Of a stretch of 64,000 bases of DNA, positions 1 through 8,543 are shown one piece after another; the stretch's first letter is position 1, and each line of letters begins with the position of its first letter. Under the pieces are notes generated by a model. That model had not been told where the DNA came from. It did not search any database and was given only the letters and a program-made list of their open reading frames with translations. Made by a program: the position numbers and the translations under genes. This DNA is from Lachnospiraceae bacterium AF51-6-b8A (GTDB taxonomy: Bacteria; Bacillota; Clostridia; Lachnospirales; Lachnospiraceae), in contig JAQCZH010000001.1 of the NCBI GenBank assembly GCA_027682585.1, positions 682,001 to 746,000 of the forward strand. Reading direction: 5' to 3'.

Positions 1-2
1 CG

Positions 3-47
3 GCCCGCCAGGATATTATTTACCGGCAGTCTCCCCTGAATCAGTAA
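3..47 (+). CDS. possible C-terminal tail of an upstream gene (partial)
   Basis: Frame 3 is open from the window edge to a TAA at 45-47 and would encode a 14-residue tail ending in ...SPLNQ. It stops 17 bases before the leuS start, the spacing expected within an operon. The piece is too short to name, and frame 2 is also open across the same bases, so this is a weak call. Confidence 0.25.
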   Translation, partial: ARQDIIYRQSPLNQ

Positions 48-64
48 GAGAAAAGAGGAATCGC

Positions 65-2497
65 ATGCAGTACAATTTCAAGAAAATCGAGCCCAAGTGG
101 CAGAAGCGATGGGCGGATGCGAAGATCTTTCAGGCGGTTGACTTCGCTGATAAGCCAAAGTGGTACGGCTTAGTGGAGTTTCCCTATCCCTCCGGTGCCG
201 GCATGCATGTCGGTCATATCAAGGCCTACTCATCCATCGAAGTTCTGGCCAGAAAGCGCCGTATGCAGGGCTATAATGTCCTCTTTCCCATCGGCTTTGA
301 TTCCTTTGGCCTTCCCGCGGAGAACTATGCCATCAAGACCAATACGCACCCTCATCTGATTACGGAGAAGAATATCGCACATTTCTCCGATCAGCTTCGC
401 AAGGTTGGCTTTTCCTTTGACTGGGACAGAAGCTTCGCTACCAGCCGGGCCGACTACTACAAGTGGACCCAGTGGATCTTCTTGCAGCTCTATCAGCATG
501 GACTGGTATTTCGCTCCAAAACCTTGGTGAACTACTGCCCCCACTGCAAGGTTGTCCTCTCCAACGAGGATTCCCAGGGCGGCAAGTGTGATATCTGCGG
601 TTCCGATGTGGTTCAGATGTCCAAGGACGTCTGGTTTTTGCGCATTACTGACTATGCTGATAAGCTCTTAGATGGTCTGAGCGATGTCGATTATCCGGAC
701 TCTGTCAAACAGCAGGAGATCTCCTGGATCGGCAGGTCCGAGGGAACCTTTGTCAATTTTCCTGTTGTCGATGGAGAGGGAAAGGCCTTAGGTGACACCA
801 GGCTTGAGATCTACACGACCCGCTGTGACACCCTCTACGGTGTTACCTTTATGGTTTGCGCCCCGGAGCATCCCATGCTAGATCAATACAGGGACCGCAT
901 CGCGAACTGGGATGAGATTGTCGCTTATCGCAGGGAATCAGCCAAGAAGACGGAATTTGAGAGAACGCAGCTGGTCAAGGATAAGACCGGGGTCAGAATT
1001 GATGGCCTGACTGCAATGAATCCTATCACGGGCAGGCGAATCCCCCTCTTTATCTCTGACTATGTCATGATGGGCTACGGCACCGGTGCCATTATGGCTG
1101 TGCCTGCCCATGATCAGAGGGACTGGGAGTTCGCCAGGAAGTTCGGTGTTGAAATTATCCCTGTCATAGAGGGCGGAGATATCAATATAGAGGCCTATAC
1201 CGGTGAGGGCCCTATGATCAATTCAGGACTGTTGAACGGCCTTGATAATAAGGCGGATTCGATCGCAAGAATGCAGGCCTATCTCAGGGAGCATGGTCTG
1301 GGTCATAAGGGCGTTCAGTACAAGATGAAGGACTGGGCTTTCAATCGTCAGCGCTACTGGGGGGAACCTATTCCTCTGGTGCACTGTCCTGACTGCGGCG
1401 TTGTACCCCTGCCCGAGGATCAGCTTCCCCTGACCTTACCGGATGTCGAGAACTTCGAGCCCGGAACGGATGGACAGAGCCCTCTGGCTAAGATTGCGTC
1501 TTTTGTCAACTGTACCTGCCCCAAGTGCGGAGGGCCTGCCAGAAGAGAGACGGACACTATGCCTCAGTGGGCTGGCTCTTCCTGGTACTTCCTCCGTTTT
1601 ACGGATGCCCACAATGACAAGGTCTTCGCTGACCGGAAGAAATTGGATTACTGGATGCCTGTCGATCATTACAATGGGGGGATGGAGCATGTCACCAGAC
1701 ATCTGCTCTATTCCAGATTCTGGCATCACTTCCTCTATGATATCGGAGAGGTCGGATGTCCCGAACCCTATGCCAAGAGAACTTATCAGGGGCTGATTCT
1801 GGGACCGGACGGAGAGAAGATGTCCAAGTCCAAAGGCAATGTCATTGACCCCTTAGATATTGTCAAAGACTACGGAGCGGACACCCTGCGCACTTATGTC
1901 ATGTTCATGGGGGATTACGCCTCTGCAGCTCCCTGGTCCGATGAGTCCTTAAATGGCTGCCGCCGCTTCCTGGAGCGCGTCTCTAAGTTCGATGAGATTG
2001 CGACTCTCGACAGGGAGGTCCCTGCGATTGAGACTTCTTTGCACAAGGCGATCAAGAAAGTGTCAAATGATATTGAGAACATGAAGTTCAACACGGCGAT
2101 CGCGACACTCATGGCTCTGACCAATGAGTTTCAGAAGGCCGGTGCTGTGACCAGGGATGACGTTAAGATTTTCCTGCAGCTCCTGTCTCCCTTTGCCCCT
2201 CATCTGACGGAGGAGATGTGGGAGATCATGGGCTATAATGCAGACGGAATGACCTTCTGCACCACTTCTGTCTGGCCGGTCTACGACGAGGCAAAGACCA
2301 GGGATTCGATCATGAAGATGGGTGTTCAGGTCAATGGCAAGGTTCGCGGCAATATCGAGATCGCAAGCGGAGCTTCAAAAGACGAGGTTCTGGCTGCGGC
2401 CAGGAAAGAAGAGAATGTCGCCAGGTATCTGGCCAGCGGAAGTCTGGTCAAGGAGATCTATGTTCCTGGAAAAATCATTAACTTTGTTGTGAAATAG
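65..2497 (+). CDS. leuS: leucyl-tRNA synthetase
   Basis: A cytoplasmic class Ia aminoacyl-tRNA synthetase that charges tRNA-Leu with leucine using ATP. The 810-residue length is normal for a bacterial LeuRS. The HIGH-type signature is PYPSGAGMHVGH at residues 40-51 and the KMSKS loop is at 585-589. A Cys pair motif (CPHC...CDIC) near residue 160 looks like the zinc-binding ZN1 insertion, and the CP1 editing domain lies between the two signatures. The C-terminal VQVNGKVRG segment is typical of the family. The ATG follows AGAGGAA. Only 64 upstream bases are present, so a T-box leader cannot be checked. The HD-domain gene follows after 23 bases. Confidence 0.98.
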   Translation: MQYNFKKIEPKWQKRWADAKIFQAVDFADKPKWYGLVEFPYPSGAGMHVGHIKAYSSIEVLARKRRMQGYNVLFPIGFDSFGLPAENYAIKTNTHPHLITEKNIAHFSDQLRKVGFSFDWDRSFATSRADYYKWTQWIFLQLYQHGLVFRSKTLVNYCPHCKVVLSNEDSQGGKCDICGSDVVQMSKDVWFLRITDYADKLLDGLSDVDYPDSVKQQEISWIGRSEGTFVNFPVVDGEGKALGDTRLEIYTTRCDTLYGVTFMVCAPEHPMLDQYRDRIANWDEIVAYRRESAKKTEFERTQLVKDKTGVRIDGLTAMNPITGRRIPLFISDYVMMGYGTGAIMAVPAHDQRDWEFARKFGVEIIPVIEGGDINIEAYTGEGPMINSGLLNGLDNKADSIARMQAYLREHGLGHKGVQYKMKDWAFNRQRYWGEPIPLVHCPDCGVVPLPEDQLPLTLPDVENFEPGTDGQSPLAKIASFVNCTCPKCGGPARRETDTMPQWAGSSWYFLRFTDAHNDKVFADRKKLDYWMPVDHYNGGMEHVTRHLLYSRFWHHFLYDIGEVGCPEPYAKRTYQGLILGPDGEKMSKSKGNVIDPLDIVKDYGADTLRTYVMFMGDYASAAPWSDESLNGCRRFLERVSKFDEIATLDREVPAIETSLHKAIKKVSNDIENMKFNTAIATLMALTNEFQKAGAVTRDDVKIFLQLLSPFAPHLTEEMWEIMGYNADGMTFCTTSVWPVYDEAKTRDSIMKMGVQVNGKVRGNIEIASGASKDEVLAAARKEENVARYLASGSLVKEIYVPGKIINFVVK

Positions 2498-2520
2498 AAG
2501 GTTTTGTACTGAGGTTTTGA

Positions 2521-3024
2521 TTGTTTATGATTCAGCTTTCCGAGCAGGTTAATCAGGATTATATGGTTCTTGTAGAAGATATTCTGGAAGATGAGGATTT
2601 CCAGAGCCTGGAGCAGTATCGTCAGCATGTTAATTCCAACCGCCTGCAGCACAGCATGAATGTGTCTTATCTGTCCTGGTGGCTGGCTAAGAAGATGGGT
2701 GCTGATGAGCGTATGGCCGCCAGAGCGGGGCTTTTGCATGATTTCTGCATGTATGATTTCTATGATCCGGCAAATGCCTGCCAGGAGCCCCAGATTTTGC
2801 ATCACCCCAAGATTGCCGCCGAGACCAGCAGATCTCATTTTGACATAAACCGAATTGAGTACGAGGCCATTTTGACCCATATGTATCCCTTTGGACCCAA
2901 GCCTTTCTCCAGGGTCGGGTGGATTGTCTCTCATGCGGATAAGATGTCTGCTTTCACGGAGCTGACCCGCATCAGAGTGGGACTGAGCCGTAAAGGGCGG
3001 ATGATACCGGTTTGTGGAATCTGA
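2521..3024 (+). CDS. small HD-domain phosphohydrolase-like protein
   Basis: A 167-residue protein of the HD superfamily of metal-dependent phosphohydrolases; the substrate is unknown. An early His (HSMNVSYLSWWLAKK, about residue 43), the HD pair (LLHDFCMYD, about 75), a later His (ILTHMYPF) and an HADK segment near 140 are arranged as in short Clostridia HD proteins. A TTG start at 2521 is chosen because GAGG at 2511-2514 sits 6 bases upstream. The ATG at 2527 is the alternative but is 12 bases from that site. The gene lies directly behind leuS and probably shares its transcript. The last roughly 15 residues are not recognisable. Confidence 0.8.
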   Translation: MFMIQLSEQVNQDYMVLVEDILEDEDFQSLEQYRQHVNSNRLQHSMNVSYLSWWLAKKMGADERMAARAGLLHDFCMYDFYDPANACQEPQILHHPKIAAETSRSHFDINRIEYEAILTHMYPFGPKPFSRVGWIVSHADKMSAFTELTRIRVGLSRKGRMIPVCGI

Positions 3025-3162
3025 GGCAGGAGCGGCCGACTGCGAATAGGAGCGATAAGGGGATACATGCCCAAACGCTATGATTTGACAATGGAATATC
3101 TGCGGAACATATATGTTATGGTCTGTTCTTGCGGATGATCCCATAAGTGAAAGGAAAGATCA

Positions 3163-3699
3163 ATGGCTTTATTTGATGAGTGGAAGAAGGTAGCCTATAA
3201 CGAAAACCAGCCAAGCCAGTCCCTGCAGGCCTTTTGGGATGACTATTTTCAGAAGGAAAAGTCCGTCTATGAGATCCTGCTGGCAGATCCTGATAAGCCG
3301 GTAAAAGGCACAGTCAGAGAGCTGGCTGAGCGGTTTGGTATTACCGTTCTTGAGATGACCGGATTTTTGGATGGAATCAATGAGAGCCTCGTTGATCCCA
3401 ATCCAGTAGAGGCACTGGAGGAAGACACGGAGGTTTCTCTGGCATTTGACAAAGAACGTCTCTATAAGAATATGGTTGACGCCCGCGCCGATTGGCTCTA
3501 TGAACTTCCTCAGTGGGATAAGATCTTCTCCGAAGAAAAAAAGAAAGAGCTCTACCGTGAACAGAAGAAGTCCGGCACTGTAATCAAGCCCAAGAAGATC
3601 GGCAGAAATGATCCCTGTCCCTGCGGTTCCGGTAAGAAATATAAGTTCTGCCACGGCAAAAAAGGGACAGATCCACTGCCAGGTTATGAACAGGCTTGA
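3163..3699 (+). CDS. SEC-C motif protein
   Basis: A 178-residue cytoplasmic protein. The only recognisable element is a C-terminal SEC-C zinc-binding motif, [17 protein letters not shown], at about residues 147-163, the same module found at the end of SecA. The N-terminal 140 residues are acidic and helical, and include a possible helix-turn-helix-like stretch ([17 protein letters not shown]). Related small SEC-C proteins are common in Clostridia without a known role. AAAGGAAAG precedes the ATG. The gene closes the leuS-side plus-strand block and is followed by the structured terminator at 3793-3866. Confidence 0.85.
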   Translation: MALFDEWKKVAYNENQPSQSLQAFWDDYFQKEKSVYEILLADPDKPVKGTVRELAERFGITVLEMTGFLDGINESLVDPNPVEALEEDTEVSLAFDKERLYKNMVDARADWLYELPQWDKIFSEEKKKELYREQKKSGTVIKPKKIGRNDPCPCGSGKKYKFCHGKKGTDPLPGYEQA

Positions 3700-3792
3700 G
3701 TCTGTCAAATCTTCTTTATTCACAAGTCAGATCCTGACGTCTACATCACATCAGCATGAGATGATGCGAAAATTTCATTGTCGTAATTAAAA

Positions 3793-3866
3793 GGAGCCGC
3801 ACAGCGCTTTCCGTATATACATAGCTGTATATAGCTTATGTAAGTGCGAAAATGCTGTGCGGCTCC
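3793..3866 (-). terminator. large structured (bidirectional) terminator, copy 1 of a shared-core element
   Basis: A perfect 13-bp stem pairs GGAGCCGCACAGC at 3793-3805 with GCTGTGCGGCTCC at 3854-3866. A second perfect hairpin, TATATACA-TAGC-TGTATATA at 3814-3833, sits inside the loop. On the minus strand the stem runs into TTTTAATT, a good intrinsic terminator for xpt. On the plus strand CTGTTTTACGGCTTTTTT follows, so it could also end the SEC-C transcript. The apical sequence is shared with the element at 61652-61706 although the stems differ. Confidence 0.8.
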
Positions 3867-3950
3867 CTGTTTTACGGCTTTTTTGTCTGCCTATTTGCCT
3901 TTTTAGATCTATGTCAAATGCTGGGCTGGATCCCTCGGGAACGTGCGGAT

Positions 3951-4526
3951 CTATTCAGTTGCAAAGACGACGCCGTCTTTGGAAAACTCTTGGATTTTTG
4001 CCTGGGAGTATACCTCGTACCCCATTTCGCGGTACTTATCCCCGCCGCCCTGAAAGGCCTTTTCGATGGCAATGCCGATACCGGCCACCTGGGCATTTGC
4101 CTGGTCACAAAGATCAATCAGACCGCCAAGAGCCTGGCCGACAGCCAGGAAATCATCGATGATAAGAACCCTGTCGCCCTCCTCGAGAAACTTTTTGTCG
4201 ACTCGGATGACATACTCCCTCTTCTTGGTGTAGGAGAAGACACTGGAACGGTAGACATCGTCGCCCAGGGTAACGGAGGCGATCTTTTTGGCGAAGACAA
4301 GAGGGACATCCAGAGCGTAGGCGGCCGTCAGGGCCATGGCAATGCCGGAGACCTCCAGGGTCAGGACCCTGGTAATTCCCTTGTCCCGAAAATGTGCGGC
4401 GAAGTCTTCGCCCATGGCCATCATAAGCTGAGGATCCACCTGGTGATTGAGAAAATGATCCACTTTCAGGATGTTTCCGGGAAGAATTCGTCCATCGTTT
4501 ATAATACGGTCTTCTAAAAGTTTCAT
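3951..4526 (-). CDS. xpt: xanthine phosphoribosyltransferase
   Basis: A purine-salvage enzyme that converts xanthine and PRPP to XMP in the cytoplasm. The 191-residue length fits Xpt. The PRPP-binding loop is VLIIDDFLAVGQAL at about residues 123-136, and the N-terminal MKLLEDRI...FLNHQVDPQLM pattern is typical. The gene overlaps the upstream permease pbuX by 4 bases (ATGA), so the two are translationally coupled, as in the Bacillus xpt-pbuX pair. No purine-riboswitch-like leader is visible upstream of the pair. The structured terminator at 3793-3866 follows. Confidence 0.95.
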   Translation of the reverse strand: MKLLEDRIINDGRILPGNILKVDHFLNHQVDPQLMMAMGEDFAAHFRDKGITRVLTLEVSGIAMALTAAYALDVPLVFAKKIASVTLGDDVYRSSVFSYTKKREYVIRVDKKFLEEGDRVLIIDDFLAVGQALGGLIDLCDQANAQVAGIGIAIEKAFQGGGDKYREMGYEVYSQAKIQEFSKDGVVFATE

Positions 4527-5827
4527 GCCTTTTCCTTTCTTGCGGGCAGAATGATGTTGAGGATCAGAGCGGCCATGGTTCCGGTAGAGATGCCGGAGGA
4601 GAAGATCATCTGCAGGGCCTGGGGCATATTTTTAAGGATCTCGGGGCGGACGGTCACGCCGATGCCCAAAGCCAGTGAGACGGAGATGATTAAAAGTTCA
4701 CGGTCGCCCAGATGGATCGAGGCCAGGGTTTTAATTCCCTGTGCGGCAACCAGACCAAACATAATAACGCCGGCACCACCCAAGACAGGCTGGGGCATAA
4801 CAGAGATCAGGGCGGCGAATTTGGGAAGGACTCCCATGATGGCCAGCAGAATCCCGGCCAACATCATGACCCTTCTGGAAGCGACTTTCGTCAGGGTGAT
4901 CAGGCCGACATTCTGGGAGAAGGAGGTATTTGGTCCGGCGCCGAAGAGACCGGAGATAGCTGAGCCGATTCCGTCTGCCAGAACACCGCCTGCAACCCGC
5001 TCTGAGGACAGGTGAGTATGGGAAGATTCGCCAATGGCGATCATGATGCCGACGGTTCCGATAGTGGATACCAGATAGGCGGGAACAAAGGCCAGGGCAG
5101 AGGCTAGGTCGAAGTGGAAACCATAGCGCAAGACCATGGGTACAGAGAACCAGGATGCGCTTATCACTTCTCCTAAGTCAACCATACCCAGGGGAATGCA
5201 GATGAGATAGCCGAATATCATACCGATGAAGACAGCGGCTGACTTGATAATACCCCGGCCGAAATGATTCAGAAAGAGGGTAAAGAGCATGACCATCAGG
5301 GCAATGGCCAGATTTTTAAGAGAGGCATAATTCGCTGCTCCGGAACCGCCTGCAGCCCAGTCCATGCTGACGGGAAGTAAGGTGATGCCGATCAGAGAGA
5401 CAACCGTACCAGTGATCAGGGGTGGAAAGAAGCGCATGAGAGGTTTGATAAAGCGGCTCAGGATAATCTCGACCAAAGAGCCGGTTATGGTCGCAGCTAC
5501 AATGCCTGCGATGCCGAACTGACTGCCGACGGAGATGGTTGGATTGACGAAGGTGAAATCCGTGCCCATCATGCCGGAGACACGGGATCCAATAGGGCCG
5601 ATGCCTCTGGACTGGATGAAGGTGGTAAGACCTGATGCGAAAATGGTCGCGGAGACCATGATGGTCGTCTGTCCGACAGAGAAGTTTAAGGCCTTGCAGA
5701 CCACCAGAGGAACGGCGATGATTCCGGCGAAAGCGGCCAAAATGTGCTGGAAGGCCAAAAGGATGGAAAGGCCGACAGGCGGATTATCCTCTATGCTATA
5801 GAGAAGTTCATCCTGATACTGATTCAT
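4523..5827 (-). CDS. pbuX: xanthine permease (NCS2 family)
   Basis: A 434-residue polytopic membrane protein of the NCS2 nucleobase:cation symporter family, with about 12-14 hydrophobic segments. Family features include the N-terminal QHILAAFAGIIAVPLV segment and the GLFGAGPNTSFSQNVGLI substrate-site region at about residue 293. Coupling to xpt argues for xanthine as substrate, although uric acid transporters are close relatives. A strong AAAGGAG lies 6 bases before the ATG. The 63-base gap to aroA is too short for a purine riboswitch, so expression probably depends on the upstream aromatic genes or on a promoter inside aroA. Confidence 0.93.
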   Translation of the reverse strand: MNQYQDELLYSIEDNPPVGLSILLAFQHILAAFAGIIAVPLVVCKALNFSVGQTTIMVSATIFASGLTTFIQSRGIGPIGSRVSGMMGTDFTFVNPTISVGSQFGIAGIVAATITGSLVEIILSRFIKPLMRFFPPLITGTVVSLIGITLLPVSMDWAAGGSGAANYASLKNLAIALMVMLFTLFLNHFGRGIIKSAAVFIGMIFGYLICIPLGMVDLGEVISASWFSVPMVLRYGFHFDLASALAFVPAYLVSTIGTVGIMIAIGESSHTHLSSERVAGGVLADGIGSAISGLFGAGPNTSFSQNVGLITLTKVASRRVMMLAGILLAIMGVLPKFAALISVMPQPVLGGAGVIMFGLVAAQGIKTLASIHLGDRELLIISVSLALGIGVTVRPEILKNMPQALQMIFSSGISTGTMAALILNIILPARKEKA

Positions 5828-5890
5828 TGGGGGCTCCTTTTTGTGTAAATGTGGTTGGCGGGTGATGTGTGGAAAGGGATTCCTCTTGCC

Positions 5891-7156
5891 TTAGCTCAGA
5901 AGGAAACGCAAACTCCGATAAAAATCGGGATAGGAGATTCTGACGCAGGAGGGGTCGTCCAGAAGAACCGGACCGTCAGCAACCAAAGAAGCGATGGAGA
6001 AAGTCATAGCGATGCGGTGATCGTGACGGGTGGCGATCTCAGCTCCCTTGAGCGATGGTCCGCCTCGAATGATCATGCCGTCCTCCGTGCCCGTCACAGA
6101 TACGCCCATGGCAGAGAGGTTGGTCACGATGGATTCAATGCGGTCGGACTCCTTAACGCGAAGCTCGCGGGCATCAGCAATGATGGTTTCGCCTTCGGCA
6201 CAGGCCGCCATGAGGGCGATGACGGGAATCTCATCGATCAGGGTTGGAATGATCGAACCGTCAATTCTGGTGCCCCGCAGGCTGGCAGAACGAACCAGAA
6301 GATCGGCTACCGGCTCCCGGGAGACAATGCGGGGATTGAGCCTTTCAATATCGGCCCCCATCGCTTTTGCCACGCGCAGAATACCGTCCCGGGTCGGATT
6401 AACATTGACATTCTCGATGATAATTTCTGAGCCGGGACTGATGGAGGCTGCTGCAATCCAGTAGGCGGCGGAGGAGATGTCTCCGGGCACCTGGATTTTC
6501 TGACCGACCAGGGTTGGATCGGGAGATATGGTTACGGTCAGGCCGTCTTGGGTAAGATCGGCTCCGAATGCGCGGAGCATGCGTTCCGAGTGGTCTCTGG
6601 ACTTGGCGGGCTCGGTCAGGGAGGTCTTGCCCTTAGCGTAGAGCCCAGCCAGAAGAACAGAAGATTTGATTTGAGCGGATGCCACGGGAGAGAGGTAATC
6701 GATCCCTCTTAGCACAGCGGGCGCAATATCTAAGGGGGCGCATCCGTTGCCGTTACGGGAACGGATCCTGGCCCCCATTGTATTCAAAGGATTCATAATA
6801 CGATCCATGGGCCGCCTCCGAATGGAGGCGTCGCCGGTTAGAGAGGAAAAAAATCTCTGACCGGCCAGGATGCCGGATATAAGGCGGGCTGTAGTGCCGG
6901 AATTGCCCACATCCAAAGTCTCTCTGGGCTGAGACAGGCCATGCAGACCTCTGCCGCAGATGGTTGCATGGTCTCTTTCCTGGAGAATCTCAATGCCCAT
7001 CTGTCGAAAGCAGGCGATGGAAGAGCGGCAGTCTGCTCCGTCCAGGAAACCATAGAGCTCTGTCTTGCCCTCGGCGATTGCGCCGAGCATGATTCCCCGG
7101 TGAGAGATGGATTTATCCCCGGGAACTTGTATTTTACCTCTGAGTGCATGTGCCAT
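5891..7156 (-). CDS. aroA: 3-phosphoshikimate 1-carboxyvinyltransferase (EPSP synthase)
   Basis: The sixth step of the shikimate pathway, joining PEP to shikimate 3-phosphate. The 421-residue length is normal. Visible family motifs are GDKSISHR near residue 13, GNSGTTARL near 83, RRRPMDR near 113, RVKESDRI near 327 and DHRIAM near 375. tyrA ends 28 bases upstream on the same strand, making a tyrosine-oriented aromatic pair, and pbuX follows after 63 bases. The pathway gene aroB lies far away at 51 kb. Confidence 0.97.
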   Translation of the reverse strand: MAHALRGKIQVPGDKSISHRGIMLGAIAEGKTELYGFLDGADCRSSIACFRQMGIEILQERDHATICGRGLHGLSQPRETLDVGNSGTTARLISGILAGQRFFSSLTGDASIRRRPMDRIMNPLNTMGARIRSRNGNGCAPLDIAPAVLRGIDYLSPVASAQIKSSVLLAGLYAKGKTSLTEPAKSRDHSERMLRAFGADLTQDGLTVTISPDPTLVGQKIQVPGDISSAAYWIAAASISPGSEIIIENVNVNPTRDGILRVAKAMGADIERLNPRIVSREPVADLLVRSASLRGTRIDGSIIPTLIDEIPVIALMAACAEGETIIADARELRVKESDRIESIVTNLSAMGVSVTGTEDGMIIRGGPSLKGAEIATRHDHRIAMTFSIASLVADGPVLLDDPSCVRISYPDFYRSLRFLLS

Positions 7157-7184
7157 TTGTCATTTTCACCTTGTTTGCATTGGA

Positions 7185-8282
7185 TTAGCGTCTGTGAATC
7201 GTATAGTGGCGGGCAGTGAGCAGCTGCATGGCCCGCTCCATTGTATCTTCCTCGTAGAACTCAATTTTCAATACTCCGTCTGTGAATTCACGATTGTGCA
7301 CAATACCGACATTGCGGATATTAATACGGTCTGCGCTTAAGATGGAAGCAATAGACGCAATGCCGCCGACCTCATCAATCAGATCACAGTAGAATTCATA
7401 GATATCCGGGAGAGCTCCCTTGCCTCGGATGGGGAGTGAGTCGCGATATTCCTTGGCCTCAGCAAAGAGGCTGCGGATTTTATCTCCATTGCCCTGGGTA
7501 ATCTGCTCCTGAAACTGGTCCAATTGCCTGCGGTAAGCATCCAGAAGGGCAAGAATCTGTTCTCGATTGGTCAGGCAGATATGTTCCCACATGAGCGGAG
7601 AGGAGGAGGAGATACGGGTGATGTCCCGAAAACCGCCGGAGGCAATAGCCTTTAGTGTATTGCTGTCATCGTCGGCTGCCTGGACAAAGTTGACAAGAGA
7701 GGCGGAGATGATGTGAGGCAGGTGGGAAATAGCCGCAGTCGCATAATCGTGCTCTCTCGGATTCATGAGCATGATTTTGGCGCCAAGGGATTTGATGAAG
7801 GAGGAGAAGACTCTGACGCGGTCGGGCAGGATATCATTTGTGTGTGTAATCAGATAGTAGGCATTCTCAAGCAGATGGTCTTTGGCGTTCTCATAGCCGA
7901 TTGACTCCGCGCCCGCCATGGGATGTCCGCCGATAAAGTTGGCGCTTAATCCCTGTTCTGTGACCGCCTTTCGGATATCCCCCTTGACAGAGGAAACATC
8001 TGTGATCACGGTTTCAGGGCCGATCAGACATTTGAGCTCTCCCAGATAGGAGATATTAATGCCAACCGGAGCGCAGAGGAAGATCAGGTCGCATTGGCCA
8101 AAAACAGAGAGGGAAAGGGGGCTTCTATTGCGGATGACACCTTCTTCGCAGGCCATGACAAGAGACGCGGTGTTCGGGTCGTTGGCAATCATCTCGATGG
8201 CAGGGTGTCTTTTGCGAATGGCTTTGGCAATGGATCCTCCGATCAGACCCAGCCCCAGAAAACCGATCTTCCTGTAACTCAT
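7185..8282 (-). CDS. tyrA: prephenate dehydrogenase with ACT domain
   Basis: Oxidatively decarboxylates prephenate to 4-hydroxyphenylpyruvate for tyrosine synthesis. The 365-residue protein opens with a Rossmann NAD-binding motif (GLGLIGGSIAKAI, residues 10-22). The catalytic region contains GGHPMAGAE and the SHLPH motif. The last 75 residues (DEVGGIASIASIL...) form an ACT domain, usually a site for tyrosine feedback. It is first in the minus-strand run tyrA-aroA-pbuX-xpt. The 261-base gap to the divergent EF-G-like gene must hold its promoter; no T-box signature was found there. Confidence 0.95.
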   Translation of the reverse strand: MSYRKIGFLGLGLIGGSIAKAIRKRHPAIEMIANDPNTASLVMACEEGVIRNRSPLSLSVFGQCDLIFLCAPVGINISYLGELKCLIGPETVITDVSSVKGDIRKAVTEQGLSANFIGGHPMAGAESIGYENAKDHLLENAYYLITHTNDILPDRVRVFSSFIKSLGAKIMLMNPREHDYATAAISHLPHIISASLVNFVQAADDDSNTLKAIASGGFRDITRISSSSPLMWEHICLTNREQILALLDAYRRQLDQFQEQITQGNGDKIRSLFAEAKEYRDSLPIRGKGALPDIYEFYCDLIDEVGGIASIASILSADRINIRNVGIVHNREFTDGVLKIEFYEEDTMERAMQLLTARHYTIHRR

Positions 8283-8543
8283 AGCTTTCTCCTTAACTGC
8301 ACTTATCCTAGCAGAAAATGTCTTCCGCTTCTATACAAGAGTTGCCATTGCCTTCAGAACTTCGAAAAATTGGTGCAAAACGGTTTTGGGTATTCACTTT
8401 ATCAAACTTCTGTGAAATAGCAGATTATATTCTGCTGATTTGTTTGCCTGTCCATTGTTCATTCAATATAGACAAAATCCATTGCACATAAAATGAAAAA
8501 TGAGTAATATTTAACTATAAAAATCAAGCAAGGAGGGTTCTGT
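8283..8543. promoter_or_regulatory. divergent intergenic region with a plus-strand promoter at 8482-8510
   Basis: TTGCAC at 8482-8487 and TAATAT at 8505-8510, 17 bases apart, form a plausible sigma-A promoter for the EF-G-like gene. The region is AT-rich. A small hairpin, AGCAGA-TTATAT-TCTGCT at 8419-8436, could act on either side. No riboswitch or T-box was recognised for tyrA. Confidence 0.55.

Noticed and set aside
2960..3024. Frameshift at the end of the HD-domain gene
   Set aside because: The last residues look unlike a domain, but neighbouring frames offer no continuation with family character, and short HD proteins of this group normally end near the HADK segment.
3700..3950. Possible purine riboswitch or small gene beside xpt
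   Set aside because: The region is downstream, not upstream, of xpt, and its structure is a nested hairpin ending in a T-tract. No three-way junction or conserved riboswitch loops were seen.
8283..8543. T-box leader for the tyrA operon
   Set aside because: No AGGGTGGNACCGCG-type antiterminator sequence or leader terminator was found on the minus strand.
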